From NCBI GenBank assembly GCA_023055425.1, contig JALGPY010000006.1:68666127-68730126 (forward strand): 64,000 nt of DNA. The letters run 5' to 3'. Each line of letters starts with the position of its first letter. Position 1 is the first letter of the stretch. The DNA is from Linanthus parryae. Taxonomy: Eukaryota > Streptophyta > Magnoliopsida > Ericales > Polemoniaceae. Below the pieces are notes generated by a model. The model made no database searches. It was not told the DNA's origin and was given only the letters and a program-made list of their open reading frames with translations. The position numbers and the translations under genes are program-made. Shown piece after piece: positions 46,766-58,318 of this stretch.

Positions 46766-47375
46766 TGTGTACGAGAGAATCCTTTAGGGAGAATTCAATA
46801 TACACCAAGAGTAGAGGATTAAAACACAGGAAGAGTAGGGTTGTGTGTAGGGAGAGAGTAAGACAATAGTATTGTGAGAGAGAGAGAGACAGAATTTTGG
46901 CAGAGCTTCCGCGTAGTTCAGGTGATTCGCCACACTATGGAAGGGTGAACGATCCTATATATAACGGAGAATGTGACCGTTTTAGTGGGTTAATGCGCCC
47001 ATTAATGACGGCTTAATTAGCTTAACCACAACGGCACGTTCGTCCGGGTATGTAGGGACCGTTACGCACGTTAACCGCGTATATCGGAACCGTTATGAGG
47101 TTGATCGGGTTTATGGAGCTCGTGCCGTAAATCTCTCAAAGCAGTTACTAAAGGTCGCACGCGGGCTTGGTTGTCGCTCGCGCGCGACAGGACTTACTCT
47201 AGCCTCCAAACCACTAAGTCCCTACAAGTCCCGTGTGGTGGTATGCGAGGGCCCTGTCTCGCTGCCCCCACGTGGATCAACGCGGGTGGTGATTTAGTGT
47301 GTGTGGAGCACAGCTAGGTGTGCTGGATGATCGCCATGTGGCTAAGATCTTCCTGTCTAGAAAGCACTATCTACA
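46766..47375 (-). repeat. 5' LTR of the Tat-type element
   Basis: 610-bp partner of 25031-25638, about 95% alike by eye, with short GA-rich and GCGCGCG-rich tracts. Confidence 0.88.
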
Positions 47376-47381
47376 CCCCGA

Positions 47382-48195
47382 CCTGTGAGTATTATTGTCG
47401 GTGTTGACTATGTTTACCCGGCCTGTGATTATTGTCGGTGTTGACTGTGTTCACCCGACCTGTGATAATTATTGTCGGTACTGAACCGACCTGTGATTAT
47501 TATTGTCGGTACTCAACCAGCCTGTGATTAATATTAGCGGTACTGAACCGGCCCGTGATTATTATTGTCGGTACTAAACCGGAATGTGATTATTATTGTC
47601 GGTACTGAACCGACATGTGATTATGATTGTCGGTACTGAACCAGCTTGTGATTATTATTGAAATTGCTTGATCTAAGAAGTATAAACGGAAATCGAATTG
47701 CAGAAACTCATTGGGAATTTTAGGCCCAAATTTTAATTTCGGAAGGAAACACTAGTTACTCGAAGTTTCCGAAAATGAGAAAAGGACTTTGGAATGTCAC
47801 TCCCCTAGCTTTTACTTGTGTTAAGTAATTTTATAATTTGAAATTTGTCTTGTATGTTTTTTCATGATTGTTATTACTTGTTCATTATTCCATTGATAAC
47901 TTGAAATAGCGGCTCCTGTTTCCTTCCCACCGCATGTTTAGAGGCTGAAGACTAAGGGGCAGCAGGGTACGGGACTCACCTAGACGAATACCATCATGAC
48001 TAGACTCTAGCTAAGCCTAGTATAGTAGTTTAAGAGACGCTCGTTATAATCTGAGACTTGTGTAATGTTTAAGACTTTTGTACTGTTTAATATTAATGTA
48101 ATAAATAATTCAGGATGTTATGTTTTTGATTTCCGCCGTCACTTTTAGCAGCGCCCTCTCGGTTCTGTCCGAGCCGGACAAGGGGGGTTGTTGCA
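47382..48195 (+). repeat. LTR3 of the gypsy array, right part
   Basis: Continues LTR3 from within the minisatellite (units to about 47660) to the end TTGTTGCA. No primer site follows, as expected for the last LTR of the array. The right flank GAGTC matches the left flank GAGTT in four of five bases. Confidence 0.85.
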
Positions 48196-48295
48196 GAGTC
48201 CCTAATCAAAGAAGAAACATGATGATTGGCTTGTGAACCTATTAGAATAGTACTCGATGTTGATCTGAGCACGCAACAAGGGGACATAACAAAAT

Positions 48296-48990
48296 ATCTT
48301 TCGAGTCATGACACATCTTCCTTTCACTAAACCGCTAAGGAGCAGTATCTTTATTGAAGCTTTGATGGAACATATGTATGGATAGGTTTTATCTTCGAAA
48401 GGATTCCTAAAAAATTTCTTCGGTGTGGTAGAGTTAACCACAACAATGAGGAATATTAACCCAAAGAATCAAATTCGGGTCAGGGCTATGGGGACTGCTC
48501 TTGAACAACCCCCACCAAGAAGAAAGTCGGGCTTTTCGGGAGGGAGGAAATCCAACCCTTAGGAGAGGAGGTACCCTATTATCAAGGAGGATGGTCTTAC
48601 CAAAAACAGCCCGTATCTGATCATGAATACTGAAGCCTAATAAATAAATTTGGATGATATCAATGAAAAAGTTCCCATAAATGAGAGGGATGATGATACC
48701 AGGGGGATTATGGAGATCCACAACATGTTGTTAGAAAAATCATGGGGGGGAGCAACATAGGATATGAAAGAGGCATATGGACAATTTGTACTGGACACAT
48801 CATCGGTATAAATCGGACAGAACCCCAATGACAAAGCAAGATCCAAAGGACCAATTACAACATCTCCCCGACCAGCCTCACTGAAATGAAAGACAAGACC
48901 TACTCTCAGCCCGCCAACCGAATAAACTATGAACTCCAGTAAGAAATTCAAGAAAATTGGATATGGATACGATTTTTCACTTTGTAGTGA
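48296..48990 (+). pseudogene. LINE (L1-like) ORF1 remnant with a ruined zinc knuckle
   Basis: In mixed frames the plus strand reads K-P-L-R-S-S-I-F-I-E, V-W-I-G-F-I-F-E-R-I-P and R-C-G-R-V-N-H-N-N-E-E-Y. This resembles the C-terminal zinc-knuckle region of plant L1-type ORF1 proteins, with the first Cys missing and the last replaced by Tyr. The rest to 48990 has no intact frame. Confidence 0.45.
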
Positions 48991-49199
48991 TAAGGAAGTA
49001 TGGCACATATCTTAACGCGTATGCGCAAGGGCACGTTCAAGTATGATAGGGGTGATATTTCAACCCCAAGTATCCCACAAGGATAAGTTGTGATATATTA
49101 GCTATGCGCAAGGGATTTGAGCAAGTCATCCGGCGAGGAGAACTGGACGGAAGTGGAGAGTTGCAATATCCATCGTCTTGCCTGAGAGTCCTCACTCTA

Positions 49200-50940
49200 C
49201 CCCTATTTTTTGTTCGAGTATCTGTCTAACTTTAACAGCGTAGATTATATGGATGAATGGGCATCACACGTACTGGACACCTATGGAGATCTTCTTAAGC
49301 GCGCCGACGTTTATCACGGGATTGAGGCTACCAAGGGATATACGGTTTTGAACGACTACAAGATGTTTGGCACTCCTGTGTTGCGATGGTGTCGAAAGAC
49401 GCATTTGTTCCATTTTGTTGAGTATGAGGCTAGCCCTAGTTTGGAAGATGTGAGTGTGATGATGGAGCTTCAAATAATGGAGATGTGAACCCCTCATGGA
49501 TCTTGCATCCAAAGAGGAATTATACCTTTTCAATGCTATGTCCGAGGCGATGAAAAATATGAGCAAATACAAAACTCAACGGGTTGCAATGAGTACTGCC
49601 TGATGCAACACAAGTTTCCACCGACTCGAGGCCTATGAACACCTAAAGTGACTCATGCATTTCTTCAGGGATTATGCTCCTAGAAGTGTTGCACATGAGC
49701 GTGCCACGGATAAAAACCCCTCCTACGAGGTGGGCGGGGCCTTCAAACATACCCTGTGTGGGTTTTTGGCGTATGACTGTCGCATTTTGCAAATGACGAC
49801 GGCCCGTATGATGGGTTCCTCACCCCAGTTCATTCTTTGGCCGTGTGACTATCCTTGGAGTACGATATTGCTTTGGCCCCTTTTGTTCCTAGGCACCCTT
49901 TATAAGAGGCTTAACCATATTTTAATGGGGAGTGCACATTATCTAGAAACGTGCAATATTATCCCATTTGTAAACCATGGTTTTTGGCTATGTGGGCCTA
50001 TGATCGATGGGCCAAGAAGGCACCTAGTCCTGCGGTGCCTAAGGGTTTTAAAGCATAGAATTGTGCTCCTCATGCCTGGATATGGTTTGGCAAAAGGTGT
50101 GAGTTCCCATCATTTAGTCTAATTTGCGATCTGGAGTATGAGTTTTCTTTTAGGCCCAACACAAAAAATCATTTGCATTTCAAGTTTGAAACTTGGATGT
50201 ACCCCGATGCTGCTAAAAGGTCGCTCCTACGACTGTTCTCCTCAAGAAGGTTATGGTAGAAAACCACGTCTTGTTGCATTACATGTGTGGTTCCCTTCCT
50301 GCGTAGTCTGATACTGGTGCGCATTCTCCTGTAGCATATGAAGTTGAGTAGGTTAGCAACAACTCTCATCGTTTAGCTTGCTAATTTGGCGTTGACCAGG
50401 TGGCTTTGAGCAATTTTCCTATGAGATTGCTGTTGGGAGTTTTAGTAGTTCATTTTGAATGAGGTTTCTCTGAATATATTACAGTTGCCTTGTGGTTTAC
50501 TCTTCCGGATGCCTCACCTCAGGGGCTGCCAACCAAATGTTGGGCGGCGTATTGGAGCGCACAGCTATCGCGCCATGCTTCATTTTTCCAACGCCGATAG
50601 GGGATCCTGTAGTTCAACATGTTATCCCTGGGTGTAAGGGGCTTAGTACTCCTTGGATAAGCCATATGGTTTTGAATCTCTTCTTAACAAGGAGATTTAT
50701 TTGTTTGCTGAGCTCCTAATGAAGGAACACAATGTCTCTGCAAAGAAGGGTGTCTCACAGAAGCGCTCGTACACATAAGCGTTTGATTAGATTCTGATGC
50801 GGCGACGTGGTGCTAGCGATCATAGCGAGGCTCTGGTCCAAATGGTTAAAGGAATTAAGGGGGAGTTGGGACATGTGAACCATATTCTTCCTATTGAGGT
50901 GACGCGATATGCTAACATGTAATGCAAGCGCACAATCAAG
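49200..50940 (+). pseudogene. Second plant-mobile-domain relic
   Basis: Fragments in several frames align by eye with the PMD protein at 26401: Y-M-D-E-W-A-S-H-V-L (near 49250), H-F-V-E-Y-E-A-S-P-S-L-E-D-V (near 49420), F-F-R-D-Y-A-P (near 49660), L-C-G-F-L (near 49757) and L-G-T-L-Y-K-R-L (near 49890). Many stops and frameshifts. No LTR or pol is recognised beside it, so whether it came from a Tat element, a MULE or a host gene is open. Confidence 0.7.
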
Positions 50941-53900
50941 TAGTAAATAGTGAGTATTTTTAATACTCGGGTTGTCGAATCCCACGAGGACAATATCTTA
51001 AAAAGATTTAACTAAAGAAACAATTTAGTTCACTACGTAACCTGGAGGAAGTGTGTATGAATTGTGAGGTTGCCACCCCCAAACAAGTGGCTATAGTACT
51101 AACAGAAACAATAGTAAATTGGAATTAAGAAGAAGCTCTTAATTAATTATGGAGAAACTAGGAAATCTCATAGATCACCTAGGGATGTAAATGATTTCCG
51201 GATAATCTAAGTAAAACGATAATTCTACTCTACTCAAGCGGATAATAGCACTGACCGTTTCCCGTAGGTCTCGGGTCATTCTACATGACGATTGACTACA
51301 ATCTCCTGTGGATCTCATGTTATCTACCGGCTCGTTCTAGGAAGTCATCTATTGATACATTAGCAGGTCCTGTCATCAACTGTTTAATGGAACAGCTGAA
51401 CAATCCTACCGAATCTACCCTCACTAGCCAATCATATTCACTTCTCTTTTCGGTCTCGGTGATTCAGGATTGTCATTTACATCTCAACAAAGCTAAGTAA
51501 AGTCGATGTCGCGCACTCTTATGGAAAAGGAGTATTTCCAGGTCATGAATCCTTCAATAATAAGAATTAAGCATCATAGTATGTGAATAATTGAACTGTA
51601 ACAAAAGTAAAAAATTAAGCCCGATTTCAGTCTATAAACAAACCTAGTTTAGTGAATCCTAACTCATATCCTAACCGTTTCAATAGGCTAAGATCACTAA
51701 TGAAATAAAAAAAACTAACATTGACTTAATAACAATAAATCAATTGCATGAAACAAAGATGAAAGTCCGGAAAACTACATTGTTTACATCACCCTAGGAT
51801 CTCACATGAGATGCCTAGAAATGGAAGATTTAGTTACTCATCGTATCTAAAGCAACATCAAAGTGTTTCCCCATAGATTGATTAAGAGAGGGTACAAGAA
51901 ATCAAACGAGAGAATACAATCTTGATGCTTTGGCCTTCTTCCTCGTCTCCTCCGTCCGTCCCCTTCTTCTGTTTCACGTCTAATGAATTGAAATATGTCC
52001 CCACTTCATTTTTTTGTTTTGTGAATTAACACTTTAACCCCCCCCCTACGGTCTTGCGATCAGCAATTGTGATCGTATGATCACATTGTAATCCTTCTTC
52101 TGGTCTTTTTTATGATCGTGTGATCACAATTGTGATCCTACACTTCCAGTGAGTTTTCTCACGCATGGCCAACGAAATTTCACTATGGGACACCACTAGA
52201 GGCGGGTTAAAGTGTCTTCACACAAACTTCAGTAAATGACACTTTAACCCCTTCTCCTTGTCTTTTCACCAATTCTTCATGATTTCTTCATCGTTTTAGC
52301 TCCTGATTAACCTCCCAAGCTTTTTTATCCTCTCCGATTCATCTCCAAAGCTCCGTTTCCTGTCCAAACAACACGAAACTCAACCCGTGCTATCAAACAT
52401 GAAAAAATATGTAAAATCATGCAAGAAACGCTAGGATTAGCGGATTCATGCGCAAATCTAAACTTCTATGTTTTCTCTCTAATCATATTGTAAAAATAAG
52501 ATTATTAACCCGGAAATCATGCAAAATGATATAAAATGTACAAAAAATCTAAATCTAATAGAGAGAGATATCAAATCCCACGCACTACCTTTTGGCGCGT
52601 CACTAGCAAAATCAAGTCCCACACTACATTTAAATCCACATAATCACATACCACTCTACTAGCCACGTGACACAAACAACACACACACACACAATGAAAT
52701 CTACATGACTGTAGACAATGCAGTTCGATATTAACAATGCAAAAATTGAAACAACACAATTCTTTTCTTTTCTTGTGAGATTGGGGAATCTCCATACAAT
52801 GAACCAGTAAGTCTTCGAGCTCTCATATTCTCTTAGAGATTCTACAACAAAAAATGATACGGAGAGTTCGCAACCAGTCCTAGGTAAATAGAACAAGCAC
52901 TAGCACTACTATTACGCTTTCGCACACTCTTCGGACATATCCCTTACACTTACCATCCGAAATTTTATTCCTCGCGTTTAAACTACTGACGACTTAGGAC
53001 AGGTAGGACAGGATATCTAGAAGCGTAGTACTAGACGTCATGATACAACTCACCAAACCCAATTTCTCACATTCCCTCACCTAAATTCAAGGAACCCCAC
53101 CGAATCTCACCTATGCAATTCTGGTGCAACGTCGTTCTCAATTCCGTTAAAAAACAAGCTAATCTCCTCGTTCCCTCAATTCCGGTGCAACGTCGTTATC
53201 ACGGCCACAAATGTGACAGACTATCATAAAAAACAAGCTAATCTCCTCGTCCTTGTAAGAATTTCGAATCAAGCTCTCTTATTCCTTTGCACTTTCACTT
53301 TCTTTTTCTTTTCTGTTTTTTCTTTCAACTTTCAACTTTGACATGGAGCAACACTGTTATGTAACACGTACGGGTGAGGAGATAAAAATGATGATATAGA
53401 TAAGTGGGGGTGGAAAGTGTCAAATCCGTGAATATTTATGATGTACATGTCGACACCCCACACTCAATGTAAACGAAATCCCTGAAACCCGTTAGTCAAT
53501 GTGCTACGTGCTTTAAACCAACCGATCCTCCTCATTACCTAAGATAAAAAATGGCATGAAAAATCATCACGTCCTCCTATAAGCTCAGTCAAATACCAAC
53601 CCATATCATGCGAAAAGAATGTTACGCACTACAGCACTCCACCTGTGATCGTGGAGTAAGGACACGACTCACTGTCACATTGAAGTGTGCTACCGTCTCT
53701 AACTCACCCTCACATCCCCTCGTAAAACGAAACATGTAAGAGAATCCAATGAAGATAGTATATGAACACACACCCTCATGAAAACTCCCTAACTCAACTC
53801 CCTATATCATACCACATAGAAAAGGGTCATTCTAATGAGTAATGAAAGTCACAATGAAAGGCTTCCTAGGCTAGAGGCTGTGAATAACATGGGTAAAATG
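50941..53900. other. Unassigned non-coding region
   Basis: No coding signal. It begins with a motif-like stretch (GTAATGCAAGCGCACAATCA, 50923-50940 on; then GTCGAATCCCACGAGGAC, 50975-50992) that looks like retroelement leader/LTR sequence I cannot name. It contains a perfect 13-bp inverted repeat (52204-52250), a short CA run (52680-52693) and a small direct repeat around AAACAAGCTAATCTCCTCG (53151 and 53230). Confidence 0.45.
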
Positions 53901-54066
53901 ATCAAAGGGGTAACTAGTGGACCTACAAGCTAGAGACAGGACGAGTGGGTTCCCAAAATATGTCACGACATCATAACCACATCCCTACAGTAAGTGGACT
54001 TTTATGAACACAAAGTAATGCCAATCAGTGCTCCACGGCCGTCACGGAGGCATGAACTTGACATTC

Positions 54067-54369
54067 TCAAATTGCTAGGACATCGCAGGTGACACAGTAA
54101 CTGTCCCACAAAACCCACAAACCACCACAAAATGCGTCCAGGTCAGCAACGAATGCCCTGTCGAATCCAAGGCTGGCACACAAGTTTTTTGTCTTTTCCC
54201 CGGCGAGCCTTGTTTCCGTGATGAAAACAATGTTGGGATTATGCAACGCCATCTTGTCCTTGAAAATCTTCCAGAACCCAGTAGAGTCTGCTTCAACATG
54301 ATTCCATAACAGAACTTTAATCGGATAGTTTACGGCGACCGTGCGCGGCTCCATTGGTCCCCCAACCAC
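54067..54369 (-). pseudogene. LINE (L1-like) ORF2 endonuclease fragment
   Basis: 100 open codons on the minus strand with K-V-L-L-W-N, N-P-N-I-V-F-I-T-E-T-R-L and G-G-L-W-V-L-W. This is the N-terminal apurinic-type endonuclease of plant L1-like ORF2 (nick-making domain). The rest of the endonuclease, RT and the poly-A tail are absent. Confidence 0.7.
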
Positions 54370-54546
54370 CAGTCAATTCTTTGGTAGTAGAGTGTGTACG
54401 TACTCACATGTGCACGTGAAGTCCACAATAACACTAGCCGTTGGTGCAGCAAGGCACAACATCGAGACCTCTTCATCCTGTGTTGTAAAACGTCCCACCA
54501 AACACTGCATTTTTAGTGTTTCCTCTATTGGACCTTGCCTCCTCTT

Positions 54547-54861
54547 CTAGCTTCGTCCATGAACCTGTAAAGGTACCATTTCTTTCATCGATTTTGCTTC
54601 TTCTTCGGCTATGATGGAGGTTAAGGCGTCCCCGGTGACACTATTTTCTCCACCCTGTTGTTCAGAATTCATCGGTCCATCGAGCGCACCTGTGGGGTTG
54701 TCATCTGAATAACGACTGAAGAGTTTTCTGTGTTTGGATATGGGATGAACGGAACCGCCTGACACCATGATTATGTCATAGATGCCCAACGAGGTTGGTG
54801 AACCATGTTCAATCTGCGATATGCTTTGATTGGGGTTGCAATGGGATTGAACACAACACAC
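54547..54861 (-). pseudogene. Probable LINE ORF1 tail
   Basis: 104 open codons directly upstream of the ORF2 fragment on the same strand, hydrophilic, with no motif. In LINEs the ORF1 tail occupies this place, so the assignment rests on position only. Confidence 0.35.
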
Positions 54862-55246
54862 CCGTCCATTTCTGTATATAACGACTTTACAGGACGGTTA
54901 ATCCCATGAACACCCACGTTTTTTGGGTAGTGGAAGAGTTGGATTGCTTACACGTTTTCACATGCGTGCTTAGATGGGGGTAGCGAACGCATTAACAAAG
55001 GTTCGTGGGCATGAATTAATTTCAGATTCTAACTTCGTTCAAAAAATTCACTCCCGATCACTAACTGTTTCGAAGTCTAACTGTTGAGAATTTTAAATAC
55101 CAAGAAAGATCTCAATGACACCCCGACCCCTAGGTGAGGGCATCTCCAATGGCAACACGCATGATTGCGTAATGTTGCCACTTTTTAAACTATTCATAGC
55201 ATGATTTTGTAATGCTGGTTCCAATAGTGTAATGCATTTTTACGAC
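54862..55246. other. Unassigned spacer
   Basis: No gene or repeat recognised. The last part (55140-55240) carries two near copies of GCATGATT(G/T)TGTAATG. Confidence 0.4.
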
Positions 55247-55255
55247 TTCATAGTT

Positions 55256-55358
55256 TTTTTTAGACTCACCTGTTTGCTGACTACTGGTTCGAAGCTAGGA
55301 CCTCATGCAGCTGCTTTTACATGCTCTACCACTTGGGCTAGCACCCATTTGCTACAAT
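55256..55358 (-). mobile_element. tRNA-derived SINE
   Basis: The minus strand starts GGGTGCTAGCCCAAGTGGTAGAGC (box A positions of a tRNA gene), has a box B-like GCTTCGAACC about 50 bp on, and ends in a run of eight A. It is flanked by TTCATAGTT (55247-55255) and TTCGTAGTT (55359-55367), a 9-bp target duplication with one difference. At 103 bp it is short for a plant SINE, but head, tail and flanks fit. Confidence 0.7.
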
Positions 55359-55470
55359 TTCGTAGTTAGAATACAACTCATTGAATCTTTTTTCAAATAT
55401 AGGTAGGATTCTTCAATTGAAAAATGTGGTGTGTCTTGAATTGTAATTGATTCTTTCACCAATAAATTTT

Positions 55471-55642
55471 TGGTTTGGCCGTGGATGTATCTAGTCTCAA
55501 AAATAGTGAACCACATAATTCAAGTGTTCTTGATTTTACACATCAATAAGTTGGTCTGGTTTGGCCGTTGATGTAGCTAGTCTCAAAACTAGTGAACCAC
55601 GTCATTCATGTGTTCTTGATCTTACTCTTGTTGTTAGTTGGA
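55471..55642. repeat. 86-bp tandem duplication
   Basis: The block TGGTTTGGCCGTGGATGTA...GTGTTCTTGATTTTAC at 55471 is repeated at 55557 with a handful of changes. No gene inside. Confidence 0.85.
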
Positions 55643-56426
55643 TCCTAACACCATGTGTATAACAATCTCTCTAGTAATCAATAGATCCGTATCTTCACGG
55701 CGTCTTATCACTGATAATATCGCCAGCTAAACATACTCATATAAAACACATTATAAACTACGTATCAAATAGACAATTCTGCCCGGAAATATACATCATA
55801 TACACATCAACAAGACTGATGTACTGCTATTTACAACCAGAAACCTAGTTGTCGGAATGAAACTGGTTGTTAATAAGCAGAATGTTGTGTATCATGTGTG
55901 ATCGGTTTGTCCCACATCCGGATGGTGGACATGATGTCCATGGTTAATATAGTATGATTTGGGCCCTAACTCACAAGGTTGACCTTTTGAGTAAATGGGT
56001 GTCTCAAATCATACTATGGTGCTCCTCTCTCGCGGTGCTTAATCTCCCTACACAGAATTGTTGTAGCGACATTCAGTGATACCACAACGGCTGATATCGC
56101 CTCCGAAAAGTTTCCAACAAAACAACACTACAAAGATTTTGTCTTTTATGGTCAATTATTTAAGTACAAACACTGGTTTTGTTGCAGTGCAATAATGATA
56201 TTAGTTGTAGGAACACGGTGGGATTTGGAACAACAAACAGGGGATTCGATTGCTGAAACTCACCCGTAGTTGGAGCATCGACATGGTTCGATTGCAGGAA
56301 CTTGACATATTTTGGAGCATCGCTGGGGGCACTCGTTGCAGGAACTTGGCGAAGTTGAAGCAACTTGTGGAATTGGAGAGAAGCCGCTAATTCAAGCGCG
56401 AGCGGAAGAAGGAATTCAAGCGCAAG
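55643..56426. other. Unassigned, LTR-like debris
   Basis: No coding signal. The stretch GTTTGTCCCACATCCGGAT (about 55907) resembles leader/LTR sequence common in plant gypsy elements, but no boundaries can be set. Confidence 0.3.
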
Positions 56427-56582
56427 GTGGAGATTTGTCGGGAATATGCCTTGAATAGGCTCGAGAAGCTTGGCGAGGAATTAGGCGACGAAGAGGGGCA
56501 AAGAGACAAGCCCAAACGGATGATCAAAGACGAAGAGAACCGAAAAAAAAAGAAGAAAAAAGCAGCTCACAGGGTCAGGGCG
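56427..56582 (+). other. Short Lys/Glu-rich reading frame of unknown origin
   Basis: The frame encodes a charged helix-like segment (R-L-E-K-L-G-E-E-L-G, then K-K-K-K-K-K) that is open for some codons upstream as well. It runs into the MITE at 56591. It could be the end of an old transposon or host exon. Not recognised. Confidence 0.2.
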
Positions 56583-56590
56583 GTCGCAGG

Positions 56591-56775
56591 CAGGGGCGGA
56601 GCTAGAGTGCGGCACGGTAAGGCACGTGCCGCACCCCAACTTTGAAACAACACATTATCCCTACATTTTATAGAAATTTTCAATAGTTCCTTCGGTAAAA
56701 TTATAAAAGTGCCCTATATTTACTCAAAATTTCCCGTTGTGCCCCAACCCTTACTCATTTCTAGCTCTGCCCCTG
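56591..56775. mobile_element. hAT-type MITE with perfect 8-bp target duplication
   Basis: 185 bp with terminal repeats CAGGGGCGGAGCTAGA and TCTAGCTCTGCCCCTG (15 of 16 complementary), flanked on both sides by GTCGCAGG (56583-56590 and 56776-56783). An 8-bp duplication and CAGGGGCGGA ends are the established signature of hAT MITEs. No coding capacity. Confidence 0.92.
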
Positions 56776-57504
56776 GTCGCAGGACCACAAAACAAGGTCG
56801 CAGGGAGGTCGCACGACCACTGATGCCCGTCGCACGAGCTCTGATCAAACTCGCATGAGAGGGAGATCGCAGTACCTCAAACAAGGTCGCAGGTGAGGGA
56901 GATCGCAGGACCTCAAACGAGAAGCCGTCCAGTTCGTGCAACCAGGATCAGATGTTGTGCTGGCAATTTTCGAATTGTTTCCTTGCGTCTTTTTGTTCAG
57001 TTTTGGACGTTCCTTTGGGACCAAGCAATCCTAGTGTTTGGGTTTACCTAACGTGATAGTAATTGTAGACACTATCAAGTCTCAACACACACGAACACTG
57101 GGTTTTTAACCCAACACACACTTTGAATTTTCTTCTTTGATTGATTGATGATAAAATAATGAAACTACATCTATTTAAATAAAAATACTAACCCTAGATA
57201 GTTCGACCAAACGGGCTCGGCCCAGTCTACTAACTTATTAATAAACGGCTAATTAAACTTTATTTATTATGTCACATTTTCTAGGGTAGTAGTACTAGTC
57301 TCTAGAATATGGCCTTCCAAAGTGCCATACCTTATTTAGTTGTGGGACTTGAACAAAGTGTCATAGCTTATTTTTCAACTCAAGTAATCAAATAAATCTT
57401 CTTCTCCTCACCACCAGATTAGTTTGAGTTGTCTGGAGTTTTAAAGTAGTCCTCTTTGATCCCAACACAGAAACCCCCATAAATTTCTTTTTTCAATTCC
57501 GAGT
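56776..57504. other. Unassigned; degenerate GTCGCAGG-like repeats, then AT-rich DNA
   Basis: 56776-56930 repeats variants of (A/G)TCGCAGGACCTCAAAC. The rest is AT-rich with no gene recognised. Confidence 0.4.
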
Positions 57505-57699
57505 TCAGAGTTTGTGGGCCATTTCAAGTTCATCCAATGTACATATTTCATTCTTTCCTACTAGAAGATCTATGTTCTTCCCTGGGCCACGTACCCCCAA
57601 AAGCCAGTGAAAAACTTTGTCGTCGATCTTTAACGTACGACTGTGAGCTTTGACAGTGCTTGTGGCAGGGTTAAACAATCCCATACAATACTTGGCAAA
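57505..57699 (-). pseudogene. Fragment of a plant transposon-associated protein
   Basis: 65 open codons, minus strand, reading C-M-G-L-F-N-P-A-T-S-T-V, then D-K-V-F-H-W-L-L-G-V-R-G-P-G-K-N-I-D. The pattern 'F-N-P-x-T ... V-H-x-x-L-G-V-x-x-G' recurs in uncharacterised proteins of Ulp1/PMD-type plant transposons. It ends at TGA 57505-57507 and has no start. Family assignment from memory of the pattern only. Confidence 0.4.
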
Positions 57700-58318
57700 T
57701 TAACACAGCAAGTACCCTCTTGGGAACAAGTGTGAGACAAACCAGCCCGATGTCAACCTTGAAACGAAACTGTTTAATCTGTATATGAATATATTCGCTA
57801 CCGAAGGCTATACACGAGATTTATCCGTAATATATTAATAGAGGTGTACAGTTAATGTGTCGACTGGCCACTCATAACTACGATTATTCGGTATATTATG
57901 CTGTATCATGATATAAAGTTTACAATAGACTGCATTTCTTCTTAATTGAGGATTGGAATGGATCAAATCGACAAATAGTTTCACTAATTAACATAATGCT
58001 GACAAGAGAGATGTACAAGCAGCAAACTATCATTGCAAAAAGTGGAACTGAAATGACAATTTATTTCGTCCAGCAATAGCAGGGCGAGATTTTGCGGACA
58101 GATAAAACAATAACCACTGCCTCCACAAACGTACTAGAATAAAAACCTCAAGTGTATTCGGAGTAAAATATAATAATACCCACGATTTTAAGGCCAAAGT
58201 CGGAGACCGAACATAATTAATAATTCAGGGTTTACATAATTCATGACCGACTTAACTAGACAACAATCCACAAAAGAGAATTTACAACAGAAGATGGCTC
58301 TCCAATTGATAACGAAGC
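57700..58318 (-). other. Possible 3' UTR of a host gene
   Basis: Non-coding. On the minus strand it lies just downstream of the probable last exon (58319-58385), and AT-rich stretches with AATTATTAATTAT could hold poly-A signals. Nothing decisive. Confidence 0.3.

Larger units (their letters stand above)
25031..47375 (-). mobile_element. Tat-type Ty3/gypsy retrotransposon with an antisense plant-mobile-domain gene
   Basis: LTRs 25031-25638 and 46766-47375 (about 95% alike by eye) begin TGTGTACGA and end CTATCTACA. The target repeat is CCCGA (25026-25030; 47377-47381 after one extra C). Without the inner copia it is about 13.8 kb. Minus-strand order is 5' LTR (right), primer site, gag, protease, RT, RNase H, second RNase H-like domain, integrase, long 3' region, 3' LTR (left). 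A second, archaeal-type RNase H is the recognised hallmark of the Tat lineage. The 3' region holds a plus-strand gene (26401-29508). Gag-pol has at least six stops or frameshifts. Confidence 0.88.
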
